A DNA stretch of 64,000 nt from Sphingobacteriales bacterium (GTDB lineage Bacteria > Bacteroidota > Bacteroidia > UKL13-3): contig JAJTEN010000006.1 in assembly GCA_021298155.1 (NCBI GenBank), positions 1 to 64,000 on the forward strand, written 5' to 3'. The position numbers and the translations under genes are program-made. Positions within the stretch are counted from its first letter, which is position 1. Each line of letters opens with the position of its first letter. Of the stretch, positions 28,755 through 39,182 are shown piece after piece. The notes beneath the pieces are model-generated. The model saw nothing but the letters and a program-made list of their open reading frames with translations, made no database searches and was not told the DNA's origin.

Positions 28755-29863
28755 ATCTTTTTTAACTTTAAAAGTTCATCTACAATTAACTCGGCAGCAT
28801 TTGGTATTGCCATTTTAGCAATATTCTTAGACAGTGTAAGCTGCATATCTTCGTTATCTATTAAATCTAAAACAGCCTTCACCAATGTGTCTTTTGCCTC
28901 TATATCCTTCACCAAAATGGCTGCATTATTGTTCACCAAAGCCATGGCATTTTTAGTTTGATGATCTTCGCTCACATTAGGCGAAGGCACCAAAATGCAA
29001 GGTTTGGCGGCAATGGCCAACTCGGCAATAGATAAAGCTCCTGCGCGAGAAATAACCACATCAGCGGCGGCATAAGCCAGATCCATTTCATAAATAAAGG
29101 TTTCAAGCTTAATACTAAAATCTGCTGGCATTTTTTCAACCTGTTTACTCTGAAATAATTTACCTGTTTGCCAAATCACATTTACTTGAGCATTTGCCAA
29201 AATGAGCAAGTCTTTTTCAATACTTTCATTAATTGTTTTTGCACCCAAGCTACCACCTATGATTAAAATAGTCTTTTTATTTGGGTTCAAACCAAATGAA
29301 GAAATGGCTTCTGATTTTTTATTCCCAAGATTACAAATATCTAAACGCACTGGATTTCCTGTTTTAACCATTTTTTCTGGGGGAAAAAATCTATCCATTC
29401 CATCATACGCAACTGCTATTTTGAGCACCCTATTCTTTAGTATTTTATTGGTAATACCAGCATATGAATTTTGTTCATGTATCAATGTAGGAACTCCTTT
29501 TAAAGTTGCAGCATACATCATTGCACCACTAGCATAACCGCCAAAACCTATTGCCAAATCTGGCTTAAATCTATTTAGAATAAACAGAGATTTTAGAACA
29601 GCACTAAACACTTTTACAGGAAATAAAACATTTCTAAGGCTAAAGCTTCTTTGTATACCGCTTATCCATAATCCTATAATAGTAAAACCAGCCTTTGGCA
29701 CTTTTTCCATCTCCATTCTATCACTGGCCCCAACAAACAAAAATTCAACTTCGTTATTTAATCGATTTTGTAAGGTTTGAGCCACAGCAATAGCAGGATA
29801 AATATGGCCGCCCGTTCCTCCGCCACTGATAATTATTCTCCATTTTTTAGTTACAACTTCCAT
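28751..29863 (-). CDS. murG: MurG lipid II-forming GlcNAc transferase
   Basis: Transfers GlcNAc to lipid I on the inner membrane face, 370 aa. GT28 fold with the N-terminal loop GGGTGGHIYPAIA, IGFGGYASG and a GGSLGA loop; the C-terminal half binds UDP-GlcNAc (ISRAGALSIAE). ATG 29863 is preferred to an in-frame GTG at 29872. Confidence 0.96.
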   Translation of the reverse strand: MEVVTKKWRIIISGGGTGGHIYPAIAVAQTLQNRLNNEVEFLFVGASDRMEMEKVPKAGFTIIGLWISGIQRSFSLRNVLFPVKVFSAVLKSLFILNRFKPDLAIGFGGYASGAMMYAATLKGVPTLIHEQNSYAGITNKILKNRVLKIAVAYDGMDRFFPPEKMVKTGNPVRLDICNLGNKKSEAISSFGLNPNKKTILIIGGSLGAKTINESIEKDLLILANAQVNVIWQTGKLFQSKQVEKMPADFSIKLETFIYEMDLAYAAADVVISRAGALSIAELAIAAKPCILVPSPNVSEDHQTKNAMALVNNNAAILVKDIEAKDTLVKAVLDLIDNEDMQLTLSKNIAKMAIPNAAELIVDELLKLKKI

Positions 29864-29877
29864 AGTTTCCACATGTA

Positions 29878-31065
29878 TTAACTAACTATTTTATTTTCAG
29901 GTTCATTTGGTTCATCTTCTTCAACATATCTGCTTACACTCATAATTAAACCAAAGGCAAAACTCGTGATGATAATAGAGGTTCCTCCTTTACTTATTAA
30001 TGGCAAGGTTAATCCCGTATTTGGTACCAAATTTACAGCAATAGCCATATTGATTAAGGCTTGTAGTACGAGCGCAAAACTTAAGCCAACCGCTAAGAGC
30101 GCTCCAAAAGCTTTCGGACTCTTAAAGATAATCCTAAATGCACGATACATAAATAACAAATATAAAAACATCACAAATACGGCTCCTATAAAACCATATT
30201 CTTCTGCAATGATGGCATAGATAAAATCTGAGTACGCTTGTGGTAAAAAATTTCTTTCTGTGCTGCCACCCGGACCCAATCCAATTAAGCCGCCATTGGC
30301 TATGGCTATTTTTGCATGGTCATTTTGATATGTTTCATCAGAATTTGTAGAACGTGTTTTAAAATTCTCAATTCTATGTTTCCAAGTAAGCACTCTTCCA
30401 AAATCCTGAATATACTTGTCTGGCGTATTAAGCACTAAAAAAATAGCTAGGAAAAGGACTGTTAAAATGGGTGCACCAATATAAAAAATATGCTTAATGC
30501 TTACTCTTCCCATAAACATAATTACCATACAAGTACTAAACAAAACTAAGGCTGTTGAGAGATTGGATGGAGCAATTAAAATACTTATAAATCCAACATG
30601 CACAATTATGGGTAAAAATCCTTTTTTAAAATCTTTAATATCCTCTTGTCGAACAGCGAGTTCACGGGCAACGAATAAAATAAGGGCAACTTTAGCCACA
30701 TCTGAAGTTTGAAAAGAAATTCCAATAAAAGGAATCTTTAACCAACGCTGTGCATCATTCACATTCGACCCAAAAAATATGGTTAGTAACAATAAGGCAT
30801 AAGCAAGATAAATTATAGGTTTAGAAAGTCTTAAATAGTATTTATAATGAACCGAATGAGTGAGTAACATAACTAAGAAGCCCATGAGTAAAAAGCCAAT
30901 TTGTTGCAACAAATATACCTCTGTTTTACCTCCTTGTTTTTGATGTGCCAGCGCGCCTGTAGAGCTATAAACAACAAGCAGGCCACCCATAGACAGCAAA
31001 AAAATAATTAGCCACATGAGCTTATCGCCTTTTGGCCTTAAATTATCGAATGTAAACCAGTTCAT
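29878..31065 (-). CDS. ftsW: FtsW, SEDS peptidoglycan glycosyltransferase
   Basis: A polytopic SEDS-family protein of 395 aa with about ten membrane segments, acting with FtsI in septal peptidoglycan synthesis. The conserved catalytic loop (AIIAEEYGFIGAVF) and the C-terminal PNTGLTLPLISKGGTS signature are present. The region upstream of murG shows 14 nt separation. Confidence 0.95.
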   Translation of the reverse strand: MNWFTFDNLRPKGDKLMWLIIFLLSMGGLLVVYSSTGALAHQKQGGKTEVYLLQQIGFLLMGFLVMLLTHSVHYKYYLRLSKPIIYLAYALLLLTIFFGSNVNDAQRWLKIPFIGISFQTSDVAKVALILFVARELAVRQEDIKDFKKGFLPIIVHVGFISILIAPSNLSTALVLFSTCMVIMFMGRVSIKHIFYIGAPILTVLFLAIFLVLNTPDKYIQDFGRVLTWKHRIENFKTRSTNSDETYQNDHAKIAIANGGLIGLGPGGSTERNFLPQAYSDFIYAIIAEEYGFIGAVFVMFLYLLFMYRAFRIIFKSPKAFGALLAVGLSFALVLQALINMAIAVNLVPNTGLTLPLISKGGTSIIITSFAFGLIMSVSRYVEEDEPNEPENKIVS

Positions 31066-31121
31066 AGTTTTCTATCAGAACTATTGCCAGGTGGTAATCA
31101 AGCAGTAGTTATTTTTATGAA

Positions 31122-32468
31122 TTATAAACTTTTAACTGCAGCTTTAAATTGACGACCCCTATCTTCGTAATTTTTAAATAAATCGAATGAGGCACAAGCT
31201 GGGGAAAGTAATACTGTTTCTCCTGGCTTCGATAATTTTGCAGCTACATGCACGGCTTCCTGAGCACTACTGGTATTGATAATCATATCCACATCTTTGC
31301 CAAATGCTTCATGAATACGTGTATTATCTAAACCTAAGCAAACGATCATACGTACTTTTTCTTTTACAAGATCTTTTAACATATCATAATCATTTCCTTT
31401 ATCTACACCACCCACAACCCAAATAGTAGGTTTGTCCATACTTTCTAATGCATACCAAGCAGAATTTACATTGGTTGCTTTAGAATCATTGATAAAATCT
31501 ACGCCCCTTACAGTTGCAACAAATTCGAGGCGATGCTCTACATTTTGGAAATCAGTTAAACCCTCTCTGATAATATCCTTGCGGATGTGCAGTGCATGAG
31601 CTACCGTGGCTGCTGCCATGGAGTTGTAGGCATTGTGTCGGCCTTTTAAAACTAATTCTGAAGTATACATGGTAAATTGATTTGATTGATTTTCGTTTAA
31701 TTGAACAAAAAGTTGAGCGTCTGAAATCCAAGCTCCTGGTACATTCTTTTGAATAAGTGAGAAGGGAACCAATTGTGCATCTCCCTTACGTCTTTCTAAA
31801 TTTTCTACCGTTAATTGATCATCTGCACAATAGATAAATAGATTGTTGGCTTGTTGGTTGCTGCTAATTCTAAATTTTGAAGAGATATAATTACTCAAAT
31901 TATACTCATATCGATCCAAGTGATCTGGTGTTATGTTGCAGAGAATTGCTATATCAGCCTTAAACTGATACATATCATCTAGCTGAAAGCTGCTAATTTC
32001 TAAAACAAAATAATCATAGTTTCCTGTTGCAACCATTCTACACATACTAATACCAATATTTCCAGCAACAGCCACATTTAATCCGGCTTTTTTTAATAAA
32101 TGATAGGTTAGTGAGGTTGTAGTTGTTTTGCCATTGGTACCTGTTATACAAATCAGTTTGGCTTGGGTATACCTGCTTGCAAACTCAATTTCATTGATAA
32201 TAGAAATATTGTTTTTTCTTAAAGCCTGAACCCATTCGTTTTTTTCGGGTATTCCCGGACTCTTAATCACTTCATGGGCATTTAGAATAAGTGATGAAGT
32301 ATGCATACCTTCTTCAAAATCAATTCCTGCTTGAACCAATTCTTGTTTAAAGTGATCGGCAATTTTTCCTCCATCGGAAACAAATACCTCAAACCCTTTT
32401 TGCTTAGCTAGCATGGCTGCACCCACACCACTTTCGCCACAACCTAATATTACAATTCTTTGGCTCAT
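31122..32468 (-). CDS. murD: UDP-N-acetylmuramoyl-L-alanine-D-glutamate ligase
   Basis: Adds D-glutamate to UDP-MurNAc-Ala, 448 aa. N-terminal Rossmann-like domain (GCGESGVGAA), ATP loop GTNGKTTT and the C-terminal SPACASFDLF motif. The true start is ATG 32468 (MSQRIVILG), 2 nt after the mraY stop; the frame is open 20 codons further upstream inside mraY. Confidence 0.96.
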   Translation of the reverse strand: MSQRIVILGCGESGVGAAMLAKQKGFEVFVSDGGKIADHFKQELVQAGIDFEEGMHTSSLILNAHEVIKSPGIPEKNEWVQALRKNNISIINEIEFASRYTQAKLICITGTNGKTTTTSLTYHLLKKAGLNVAVAGNIGISMCRMVATGNYDYFVLEISSFQLDDMYQFKADIAILCNITPDHLDRYEYNLSNYISSKFRISSNQQANNLFIYCADDQLTVENLERRKGDAQLVPFSLIQKNVPGAWISDAQLFVQLNENQSNQFTMYTSELVLKGRHNAYNSMAAATVAHALHIRKDIIREGLTDFQNVEHRLEFVATVRGVDFINDSKATNVNSAWYALESMDKPTIWVVGGVDKGNDYDMLKDLVKEKVRMIVCLGLDNTRIHEAFGKDVDMIINTSSAQEAVHVAAKLSKPGETVLLSPACASFDLFKNYEDRGRQFKAAVKSL

Positions 32469-32470
32469 CT

Positions 32471-33727
32471 TTAGCGAACTTTTAAAGTAATAATGGTAAC
32501 AATGGCCAATAAAATTCCGATAATCCAAAAGCGGGTTACGATCTTAGCTTCGTGAAAGCCCAATTTCTGATAATGATGGTGTAAGGGCGACATTAAAAAT
32601 ACACGTTTGCCTTCTCCATATTTCTTTTTGGTATACTTAAAATAAGTTACCTGAATCATCACAGATAAATTTTCTACTAAAAATATTCCGCATAAAATTG
32701 GAATAAGGAGTTCTTTGCGAACCATGATGGAAAAGGCTGCTATAATTCCGCCCAAGGCCAAACTACCCGTATCGCCCATAAACACTTGAGCCGGATATGC
32801 ATTGTACCAAAGAAAACCAATACATGCACCTACTAAAGCACCAGCAAATATTACCATCTCCTCCAAATGAGGGATATACATAATATTTAAATATTTGGCA
32901 AAAATGATATTACCACTGATATAAGCAAAAATGCCTAGTACAAAGGATATAATGGCCGAAGTACCTGCTGCTAATCCATCAATCCCATCGGTAATATTCG
33001 CTCCATTTGATACTGCAGTTATAATGAAAATAACAATTAATAAATAAATGATATAGTTATAATCTTTATAACTTGTTCCAACAAACTTTAATAGATCTGC
33101 ATAATCAAACTCGCTCGATTTAAAAAATGGAATAGTAGTTGTAGTTGCCTTATGATCGCGAACCAACATAACTTGACCACTTATTACTTGAGGATTTAAG
33201 TTGTGTTCTTTTATAAATGTTGCATCTACTTCACTTGGATGATAAAACTCCTTGGTTTTCACATGTTGATTAAAGTATAAAGTTGTTGCTACAATAAAGC
33301 CTAAACCAACCTGACCCAATACTTTAAACCTACCGGCTAAGCCTTCTTTATTTTTTCTAAATACCTTAATATAATCGTCTAAAAACCCAACCAATCCCAA
33401 CCAAACAGTTGATATTAAAATCAGAATGATATACACATTATTAATACGTGCAAATAATAAAGTAGGAATAAGAATAGCCGCTAAAATAATCAAACCACCC
33501 ATGGTTGGCGTTCCCTTTTTCTGCTGTTCACCTGCTAATCCTAAATTTCTTATCTCATCGCTAACCTGTAAATTTCTTAGCTTCTTTATCAGTGTTTTTC
33601 CATAAACTAATGAGATAAACAAAGACAGAATGATAGCTAAAGCAGCTCTAAATGAAATGTATTGAAAAATCCCCGCTCCAGGGAAATTAAACTCACTATC
33701 TAAAAAATTAAATAAATAATATAACAT
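32471..33727 (-). CDS. mraY: Phospho-MurNAc-pentapeptide transferase
   Basis: Makes lipid I on the inner membrane, 418 aa with about ten membrane helices. Active-site motifs include TMGGL, the [11 protein letters not shown] segment and [11 protein letters not shown] periplasmic insertion of about 60 residues (around 155-215) makes it longer than the 360-aa E. coli enzyme, a common feature of Bacteroidota MraY. Confidence 0.95.
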   Translation of the reverse strand: MLYYLFNFLDSEFNFPGAGIFQYISFRAALAIILSLFISLVYGKTLIKKLRNLQVSDEIRNLGLAGEQQKKGTPTMGGLIILAAILIPTLLFARINNVYIILILISTVWLGLVGFLDDYIKVFRKNKEGLAGRFKVLGQVGLGFIVATTLYFNQHVKTKEFYHPSEVDATFIKEHNLNPQVISGQVMLVRDHKATTTTIPFFKSSEFDYADLLKFVGTSYKDYNYIIYLLIVIFIITAVSNGANITDGIDGLAAGTSAIISFVLGIFAYISGNIIFAKYLNIMYIPHLEEMVIFAGALVGACIGFLWYNAYPAQVFMGDTGSLALGGIIAAFSIMVRKELLIPILCGIFLVENLSVMIQVTYFKYTKKKYGEGKRVFLMSPLHHHYQKLGFHEAKIVTRFWIIGILLAIVTIITLKVR

Positions 33728-33741
33728 ACAATTATTTGTTA

Positions 33742-35208
33742 TTAAGATTGAAATAGGTTAAAAAATTCTGTTAATGCTGCGCGGTCATCAAAAGGAAATT
33801 TCACCCCTTGAATTTCTTGATAATTTTCATGACCCTTACCTGCAACTAAGATGATGTCTCCACTGTTAGCAATGCTAACTGCTGTCTTTATAGCTTCCCT
33901 TCTATCACTAATTCTGAGCGTTTTCTTATAGTGCAACGCAGGCACTCCGGCTTGCATTTCATTTAAAATATCATCTGGATTTTCGTCTCTGGGATTATCT
34001 GAAGTAAGTATTACTTTAGTACTTAAATCACAAGCTGTTGATGCCATAATTGGTCGCTTTGCTTTATCTCTGTTGCCACCACAACCTACTACTGTAATTA
34101 ATTGCTGGTTACCACTTCGTACCTCATTTATGGTTTTTAAAACATTTTCCAAGGCATCGGGAGTATGCGCATAATCTACAATACCAACTATACCATTGGC
34201 AGATCTTACATAGTCGAATCGACCTTTAACTGAACCAAGTTGACTTAATTTTTGTATTATTTCTAACTTATCTTTACCTAATAAATAAGCAATTCCATAA
34301 ACCAATAATAAATTATACGCATTAAAATTACCTACCAACCTAAACCAAGCTTCTTCGCCATCCATTTGAAGCAACATGCCGTTAAAATCACTTTCCATGA
34401 TTTTGGCTTTAAAATCCGCCATCTGCTTAATGCCGTAAGTATATTTTGTTGCCTTCGTATTCTGAAGCATTACCAAGCCATTCTTATCGTCTTTATTGGT
34501 TAAAGCAAACGCATCTTCATTGGCTTGATCAAACAATTGCTTTTTAGCTTTAATATAAGCATCAAAAGTATGGTGGTAATCTAAGTGATCATGTGTAATA
34601 TTAGTAAAGCCGAATCCGGCAAAATGGAGTCCAGAAATTCTGTGCTGATGAATGGCATGTGAGCTCGCTTCCATAAAGCAATAACTGCAACCTCTATCAA
34701 CCATTAAACGCAGTAAAGCATTTAATGTAATAACATCTGGCGTAGTATGTGTAGCTGGAATGACTTCCTCATTAATTTGATTTTGAACGGTAGAAAGTAA
34801 ACCAACATTGTGATTAAATAATCTAAAGAGATTGAATAATAAAGTAGCTACTGTTGTTTTACCATTTGTACCCGTTACAGCAACCAATTTCAATTCTTTA
34901 CTCGGATAATTATAAAATTTAGCTGCAACTTCAGCCATAAAGATAGAAACATTAGCTACTTGAATAAAACAAACAGCATCTGTTACATTCATTGGCAACT
35001 CTTCACAAACAATAGCCAAACAACCCGATGAAATAACCTGCGGAATAAAAGAATGGCCATCTACTTGTGTACCTTTTATTGCAAAGAATAAAGTTTCCGA
35101 ATTTGCTTTACGTGAATCGAATGTCAACTGCGAAATCTTTTGAGAAACATTTCCCAAAATTTGCTTAGCTGCTAAACCATGAATAATATGTTGTAAATCT
35201 TGTTGCAT
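33742..35208 (-). CDS. murE: UDP-MurNAc-L-Ala-D-Glu-meso-DAP ligase
   Basis: Adds the third stem-peptide residue, 488 aa. The ATP loop GTNGKTTV is near residue 115. The DNPR motif (in SDNPRDENP) near residue 408 is the signature of enzymes that accept meso-diaminopimelate rather than lysine. Its ATG overlaps the ftsI stop codon by one base (TAATG). Confidence 0.95.
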   Translation of the reverse strand: MQQDLQHIIHGLAAKQILGNVSQKISQLTFDSRKANSETLFFAIKGTQVDGHSFIPQVISSGCLAIVCEELPMNVTDAVCFIQVANVSIFMAEVAAKFYNYPSKELKLVAVTGTNGKTTVATLLFNLFRLFNHNVGLLSTVQNQINEEVIPATHTTPDVITLNALLRLMVDRGCSYCFMEASSHAIHQHRISGLHFAGFGFTNITHDHLDYHHTFDAYIKAKKQLFDQANEDAFALTNKDDKNGLVMLQNTKATKYTYGIKQMADFKAKIMESDFNGMLLQMDGEEAWFRLVGNFNAYNLLLVYGIAYLLGKDKLEIIQKLSQLGSVKGRFDYVRSANGIVGIVDYAHTPDALENVLKTINEVRSGNQQLITVVGCGGNRDKAKRPIMASTACDLSTKVILTSDNPRDENPDDILNEMQAGVPALHYKKTLRISDRREAIKTAVSIANSGDIILVAGKGHENYQEIQGVKFPFDDRAALTEFFNLFQS

Positions 35209-37352
35209 TATCCTAAGTTCAATTGAATAAGTTGTTTTTTTGAAAGTTTAGTTCCTGGTGAAACAGATTGTGTTCTTACCTTTCCAAAACCTTTTATTTC
35301 TACCTTCAAACCATTTTTCTCTAATAAATACATTGCATCTCTTAAGCCCATTCCGCGTAAATCTGGCATATAGGAATCTTTCAACAATTGAGGCTGCATG
35401 GCAACAGAATTGTCTTGAGCAAATCCATTTACCCATTCTGTTTGATCTTGATGTATAGAATCGTTGTGATAGTGAGACGAAAGTTTTATGCGATCCAATA
35501 CCAGTTTTACATCGTTTTTTTCAGCCAGACTTATATAGGGTAGGTCTTTACTAAATGTTTTATGAGTAAACTTTAATTCTCTATGAAGATTAAGTGCACT
35601 TGCATATACCTTATCTGCAATCTCTTTAAAAACAGGTAAAGCTACTTTTGCTGCATAATAATTATCCTTTCTAGGCCGGCTAATTAAAATCATACAAGAG
35701 TATTTGGGATTTTCTGCCGGAAAATACCCACAGAAAGAAGCCCTATAGCTTTTTCCTCCACCTGCCAAATAACCACTTCCTCTATTTGCAATAACAGCCG
35801 TTCCCGTTTTACCGGCATAAGAATAAAAATTACTCTTTAATGAAGATGCGGTTCCATGCAGTACCACACCTTCCATCATTCCTTGTAATTGCTTGGCAAC
35901 CTCAGGCGAACACACTGCAGCATTTAAAACAGTATGTGGAAATTCTTGAATCACTTTACCATCTTGCTCAATACGTTTCACCAATAATGGCTTTACAAAA
36001 ACGCCATTGTTAGCAATTGTATTAAACACAGTTAACATTTGAAGTGGAGTAAGTTGTAACTCATAACCTATAGCCATATAAGGTAAACTGGTGCAACTCC
36101 AAGTTTTACTCTTCGGCCCTTTAACAACAGGACTCCCAACACCAGACAGTTGAAAATCGAGTTTTTCAGTTATTCCCAAAGCCTGGTAATGGGCATATAA
36201 TTTTAATGGATTTTTGAGATAATATTTTTGCATTAATTTAGCAAAAGCCACATTAGAAGAATGCTCAAAAGCCTCCTGAAGCGTCATTACTCCAGAACCC
36301 AAATGAGAGTCTTTCATGGTTAAATTGCAAAAACGAATCTGACCACCTTCTGTATCTACGCGATCTGTTGGCGACATATAAGCATCTTGTAGTAAGGCCA
36401 TGGCAGAAACCAATTTAAAAGTAGAACCTGGCTCAACACTCTCTCCTACCGCATAATTATAGGTTTCATGGTATTCGCCTTCTGATTTACGGGTTAAATT
36501 TGCAATCGCCTTTATTTCACCAGTTGCCACTTCCATTAAAATAGCAGTGCCATAATCGGCATCGTTCTCTAATAAGTTCGTATGTAAGGCTTGTTCAGCT
36601 ACATCCTGTAAATTGATATCAATTGTTGTAACAATATCTCTTCCCTGTTGGGCATCAATCATTAATTCATCGTCTATGGGAATATAGGTTCCACCTGCAA
36701 TTCTTTGCATCACACGTTTACCACTTTTACCACTTAAATGTTTGTCAAAATAACCCTCCAAACCTACACGCACATTGCCTTCTTCTTGCTTAAAACCAAT
36801 CGTTCTCTCGGCCAATAAACCAAATGGTTTTTCTCTACGCGTGCGCTCATTTACCATTAATCCACCCTTATATTTACCCTTATTAAAAAGTGGCAATTTT
36901 CGCATGGCTTGTAATTGATTATAGCTTATTTTTCTTTTGAATAAAAAGTATCGATTGCCCGCTTTTTTGGTTCGAACCAAAAGTTCTTTATAAAAACTTG
37001 CAGGTTTATCATTAAAGATAACAGATAGACCAAGTGCCAATGAATCTATTTTATTTAAAAACAATTCCTCATCAGTAAAAGCCGGCGATTGTGCATCTAT
37101 ACGTACATCATAAATAGGCATAGATGTAGCCAATAAATTTCCTTTACTGTCAAAAATATTCCCTCTAACAGCTTCAATTGCGAACACTCTTGTGCTTAAA
37201 CTATCTGCTAAAGCACGCCATTTAGAACCTTCAACAAATTGAATAGTAAAGAGCGAATACATCACAAATCCGGCAAATACAAGCATACCCGAAAACACCA
37301 CGATGGTTCGGTATAAGATTGCTTTGCGTGTATTTGATTTGTTATTGCTCAT
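35208..37352 (-). CDS. ftsI: Penicillin-binding protein FtsI/PBP3 with PASTA tail
   Basis: Septal class B transpeptidase, 714 aa. One membrane anchor (about 15-35), PBP dimerisation domain (about 55-210) and transpeptidase domain with SxxK as STFK (near 305), SxN as SSN and KTG as KTGT. A C-terminal PASTA domain (about 655-714) is more usual in Firmicutes PBP2x and is common in Bacteroidota FtsI. It overlaps ftsL by 11 nt. Confidence 0.95.
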   Translation of the reverse strand: MSNNKSNTRKAILYRTIVVFSGMLVFAGFVMYSLFTIQFVEGSKWRALADSLSTRVFAIEAVRGNIFDSKGNLLATSMPIYDVRIDAQSPAFTDEELFLNKIDSLALGLSVIFNDKPASFYKELLVRTKKAGNRYFLFKRKISYNQLQAMRKLPLFNKGKYKGGLMVNERTRREKPFGLLAERTIGFKQEEGNVRVGLEGYFDKHLSGKSGKRVMQRIAGGTYIPIDDELMIDAQQGRDIVTTIDINLQDVAEQALHTNLLENDADYGTAILMEVATGEIKAIANLTRKSEGEYHETYNYAVGESVEPGSTFKLVSAMALLQDAYMSPTDRVDTEGGQIRFCNLTMKDSHLGSGVMTLQEAFEHSSNVAFAKLMQKYYLKNPLKLYAHYQALGITEKLDFQLSGVGSPVVKGPKSKTWSCTSLPYMAIGYELQLTPLQMLTVFNTIANNGVFVKPLLVKRIEQDGKVIQEFPHTVLNAAVCSPEVAKQLQGMMEGVVLHGTASSLKSNFYSYAGKTGTAVIANRGSGYLAGGGKSYRASFCGYFPAENPKYSCMILISRPRKDNYYAAKVALPVFKEIADKVYASALNLHRELKFTHKTFSKDLPYISLAEKNDVKLVLDRIKLSSHYHNDSIHQDQTEWVNGFAQDNSVAMQPQLLKDSYMPDLRGMGLRDAMYLLEKNGLKVEIKGFGKVRTQSVSPGTKLSKKQLIQLNLG

Positions 37353-37728
37353 CTCGAAAGGTGATTTTACTTGGCGGTGTTTTTAATTCTTTTATTCCGT
37401 ATGGACCTAATTTCTTAGCTACAGAAGATTGTTTACTTTCTCCCATTAACTGACTCAATTCACTGATGTATTCGCTTCTCAAATCTTTTACTTCTTGTTG
37501 TAAGCGATCTGCCTCACGAATGATTTTTTCGCTTCTATGACTGTTATAAATAAATAATATCAATAACAGAAATAGGTAGGCCAAAAAGGGTAGCTGTCGC
37601 ATCACTTGCTCTGGCTTAATCCTAAAGTCAAATTCAGATAAGCGCTTTACCGTATCGGTAAAATTCCGCGTGTCGGAATCAACCGATTTTTTTTCTAATG
37701 GCTCATCTTCTTTAATAATTCTGTTCAT
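37342..37728 (-). CDS. ftsL: FtsL-like divisome protein
   Basis: A 128-aa bitopic protein: about 45 cytoplasmic residues, a membrane segment (about 47-63, LPFLAYLFLLLILFIYNS) and a periplasmic coiled coil (about 64-100). Sequence identity to FtsL is not recognisable; the call rests on topology and its fixed position between rsmH and ftsI. Confidence 0.8.
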   Translation of the reverse strand: MNRIIKEDEPLEKKSVDSDTRNFTDTVKRLSEFDFRIKPEQVMRQLPFLAYLFLLLILFIYNSHRSEKIIREADRLQQEVKDLRSEYISELSQLMGESKQSSVAKKLGPYGIKELKTPPSKITFRDEQ

Positions 37729-37733
37729 GCTTT

Positions 37734-38657
37734 TTAGGGCTTTTCAGCAATTCTTAACTTAGCACTTCTTGCGCGTGGATTTTCTGCTAACTCAGCGTTA
37801 GTAGCTACAATTACTTTTCTATTTACAGCTTGTAAAGGCTTTTTAATATTTCCAAAAAAGTCTTTCTCAAGGGTTCCAGAAAACTGTCCACTTGCAATAA
37901 AATTTTTTACTAACCTATCTTCTAAAGAATGATAACTCATTACCACGAGCCTGCCCTTTGGGGCTAAAATCTGAGGAACCTGCTGCAAAAAAGTCTTGAG
38001 CACTTCCATTTCACGATTAACGGCAATACGCAACGCCTGAAAAACTTGAGCAAAAAATTTATAATCACCCAACTTTGGCGTTTGCTTTTTAATGGCCTCT
38101 TTTAGTTGTCCAACTTTTTGAATAGGCTGACCCATCCTGAAATGACAAATAGAGGCAGCTATACTGCGTGCATTTTGTAGTTCACCATATTGAAACAATA
38201 AATCTGAAATTTGAGCTTCTGTATAATTATTAACTATATAAGCAGCACTTGGATTATTGATTCCATCATTCACTTGCATGCGCATATCCAAATCAGCCTC
38301 ATCAAAGCGAAAGGAAAAACCGCGATCCGCTACATCAAATTGATGTGAAGAAACGCCCAAATCGGCCAAAATACCATCAACAGGCAATAAGCCTTGATAA
38401 TCTATATGATTACCTATGAACTCAAAATTTTGATCAATAAAAACCAAACGCTTATCGGCAGGTAAATTGGCTTTGGCATCTTCGTCTTGATCAAAGGCAA
38501 TGAGTGTCCCTTTCGGACCAAGGGCATTTAATATCGCACGAGAATGCCCACCACCACCAAATGTTACATCAACATAGGTGCCGTTTGGCTTAATTTGCAG
38601 GGCATCTAGGCATTCTGTTAACATTACAGGAGCATGATAATTACTTTCCATCTTCAT
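37734..38657 (-). CDS. rsmH: 16S rRNA m4C1402 methyltransferase RsmH
   Basis: A 307-aa SAM-dependent methyltransferase acting on C1402 of 16S rRNA. It has YHAPVMLTE at the start, motif I VDVTFGGGGHSRAIL, and the typical SYHSLEDRLVKNF segment. The start may be 38657 or 38651; either overlaps the mraZ 3' end by 11-17 nt. Confidence 0.95.
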   Translation of the reverse strand: MKMESNYHAPVMLTECLDALQIKPNGTYVDVTFGGGGHSRAILNALGPKGTLIAFDQDEDAKANLPADKRLVFIDQNFEFIGNHIDYQGLLPVDGILADLGVSSHQFDVADRGFSFRFDEADLDMRMQVNDGINNPSAAYIVNNYTEAQISDLLFQYGELQNARSIAASICHFRMGQPIQKVGQLKEAIKKQTPKLGDYKFFAQVFQALRIAVNREMEVLKTFLQQVPQILAPKGRLVVMSYHSLEDRLVKNFIASGQFSGTLEKDFFGNIKKPLQAVNRKVIVATNAELAENPRARSAKLRIAEKP

Positions 38658-39111
38658 CCTCCTTTTTACGCTTACTCATTACCTCTTCTGCTAAAGCGCT
38701 GAAATCCGAAGGCTCTTCTCCTAACATTTTATCGTATTCTGCTTTATTCCAAATCTCCACCTTGTTACCGTAAGCCAACAATACAAGTTCACCTTTTAAA
38801 TCAGCAAATTCTTGAAGTGGCTTAGGTATTAATACACGTGAAGCAGAATCCATCTCTAATTTGCTAGCGCCTCTCAAAAAATACCTCTTAAACGTGCGCT
38901 CTTTTTGAATATAATCACTCAGCTTATCTATTTCAGCGGCGATCAACTTCCATTCATTACTTGGATACAATACACAACACTTCTCGAAACCTCGGTTTAT
39001 AAAAAACGAATCCTTGGCTGCCTCTGGCAACTGCTTTTTTAGTGCAGACGGGATCATTAACCTCCCTTTGGCATCCATTTTACATTCGTATTCTCCGTGA
39101 AGCTGCGTCAT
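38641..39111 (-). CDS. mraZ: Transcriptional regulator MraZ
   Basis: A 156-aa protein with two AbrB-like domains; the N-terminal one contains the conserved CKMDAKGRLMIPSALK segment and the second SASRVLIPKPLQ. MraZ forms a ring and represses its own operon, the dcw cluster. The true start is ATG 39111 (MTQLHGEY). Its operator-like repeats lie 40 nt upstream. Confidence 0.95.
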   Translation of the reverse strand: MTQLHGEYECKMDAKGRLMIPSALKKQLPEAAKDSFFINRGFEKCCVLYPSNEWKLIAAEIDKLSDYIQKERTFKRYFLRGASKLEMDSASRVLIPKPLQEFADLKGELVLLAYGNKVEIWNKAEYDKMLGEEPSDFSALAEEVMSKRKKEDEDGK

Positions 39112-39135
39112 TGTAAGTGTTGAGCGATTACAGCG

Positions 39136-39143
39136 TAAAAGTA
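39136..39143 (-). promoter_or_regulatory. Putative -7 box of the dcw operon
   Basis: On the minus strand the sequence is TACTTTTA, one mismatch from TAnnTTTG, placed 25 nt before ATG 39111 and just downstream of the MraZ repeats. A repressor on those repeats would cover the upstream part of this promoter. Confidence 0.45.
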
Positions 39144-39150
39144 AGAACAA

Positions 39151-39182
39151 TTTTCCACTTTTCACCACTTTTCCCCACTTTT
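39151..39182 (-). promoter_or_regulatory. MraZ operator: three tandem 10-bp boxes
   Basis: On the minus strand three head-to-tail units of AAAGTGGNNN (AAAGTGGGGA, AAAGTGGTGA, AAAGTGGAAA) occur with exact 10-bp period. Known MraZ operators are direct repeats of GTGG/TGGG elements with the same period, as in E. coli and Mycoplasma. The position immediately upstream of mraZ fits autoregulation. Confidence 0.85.
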
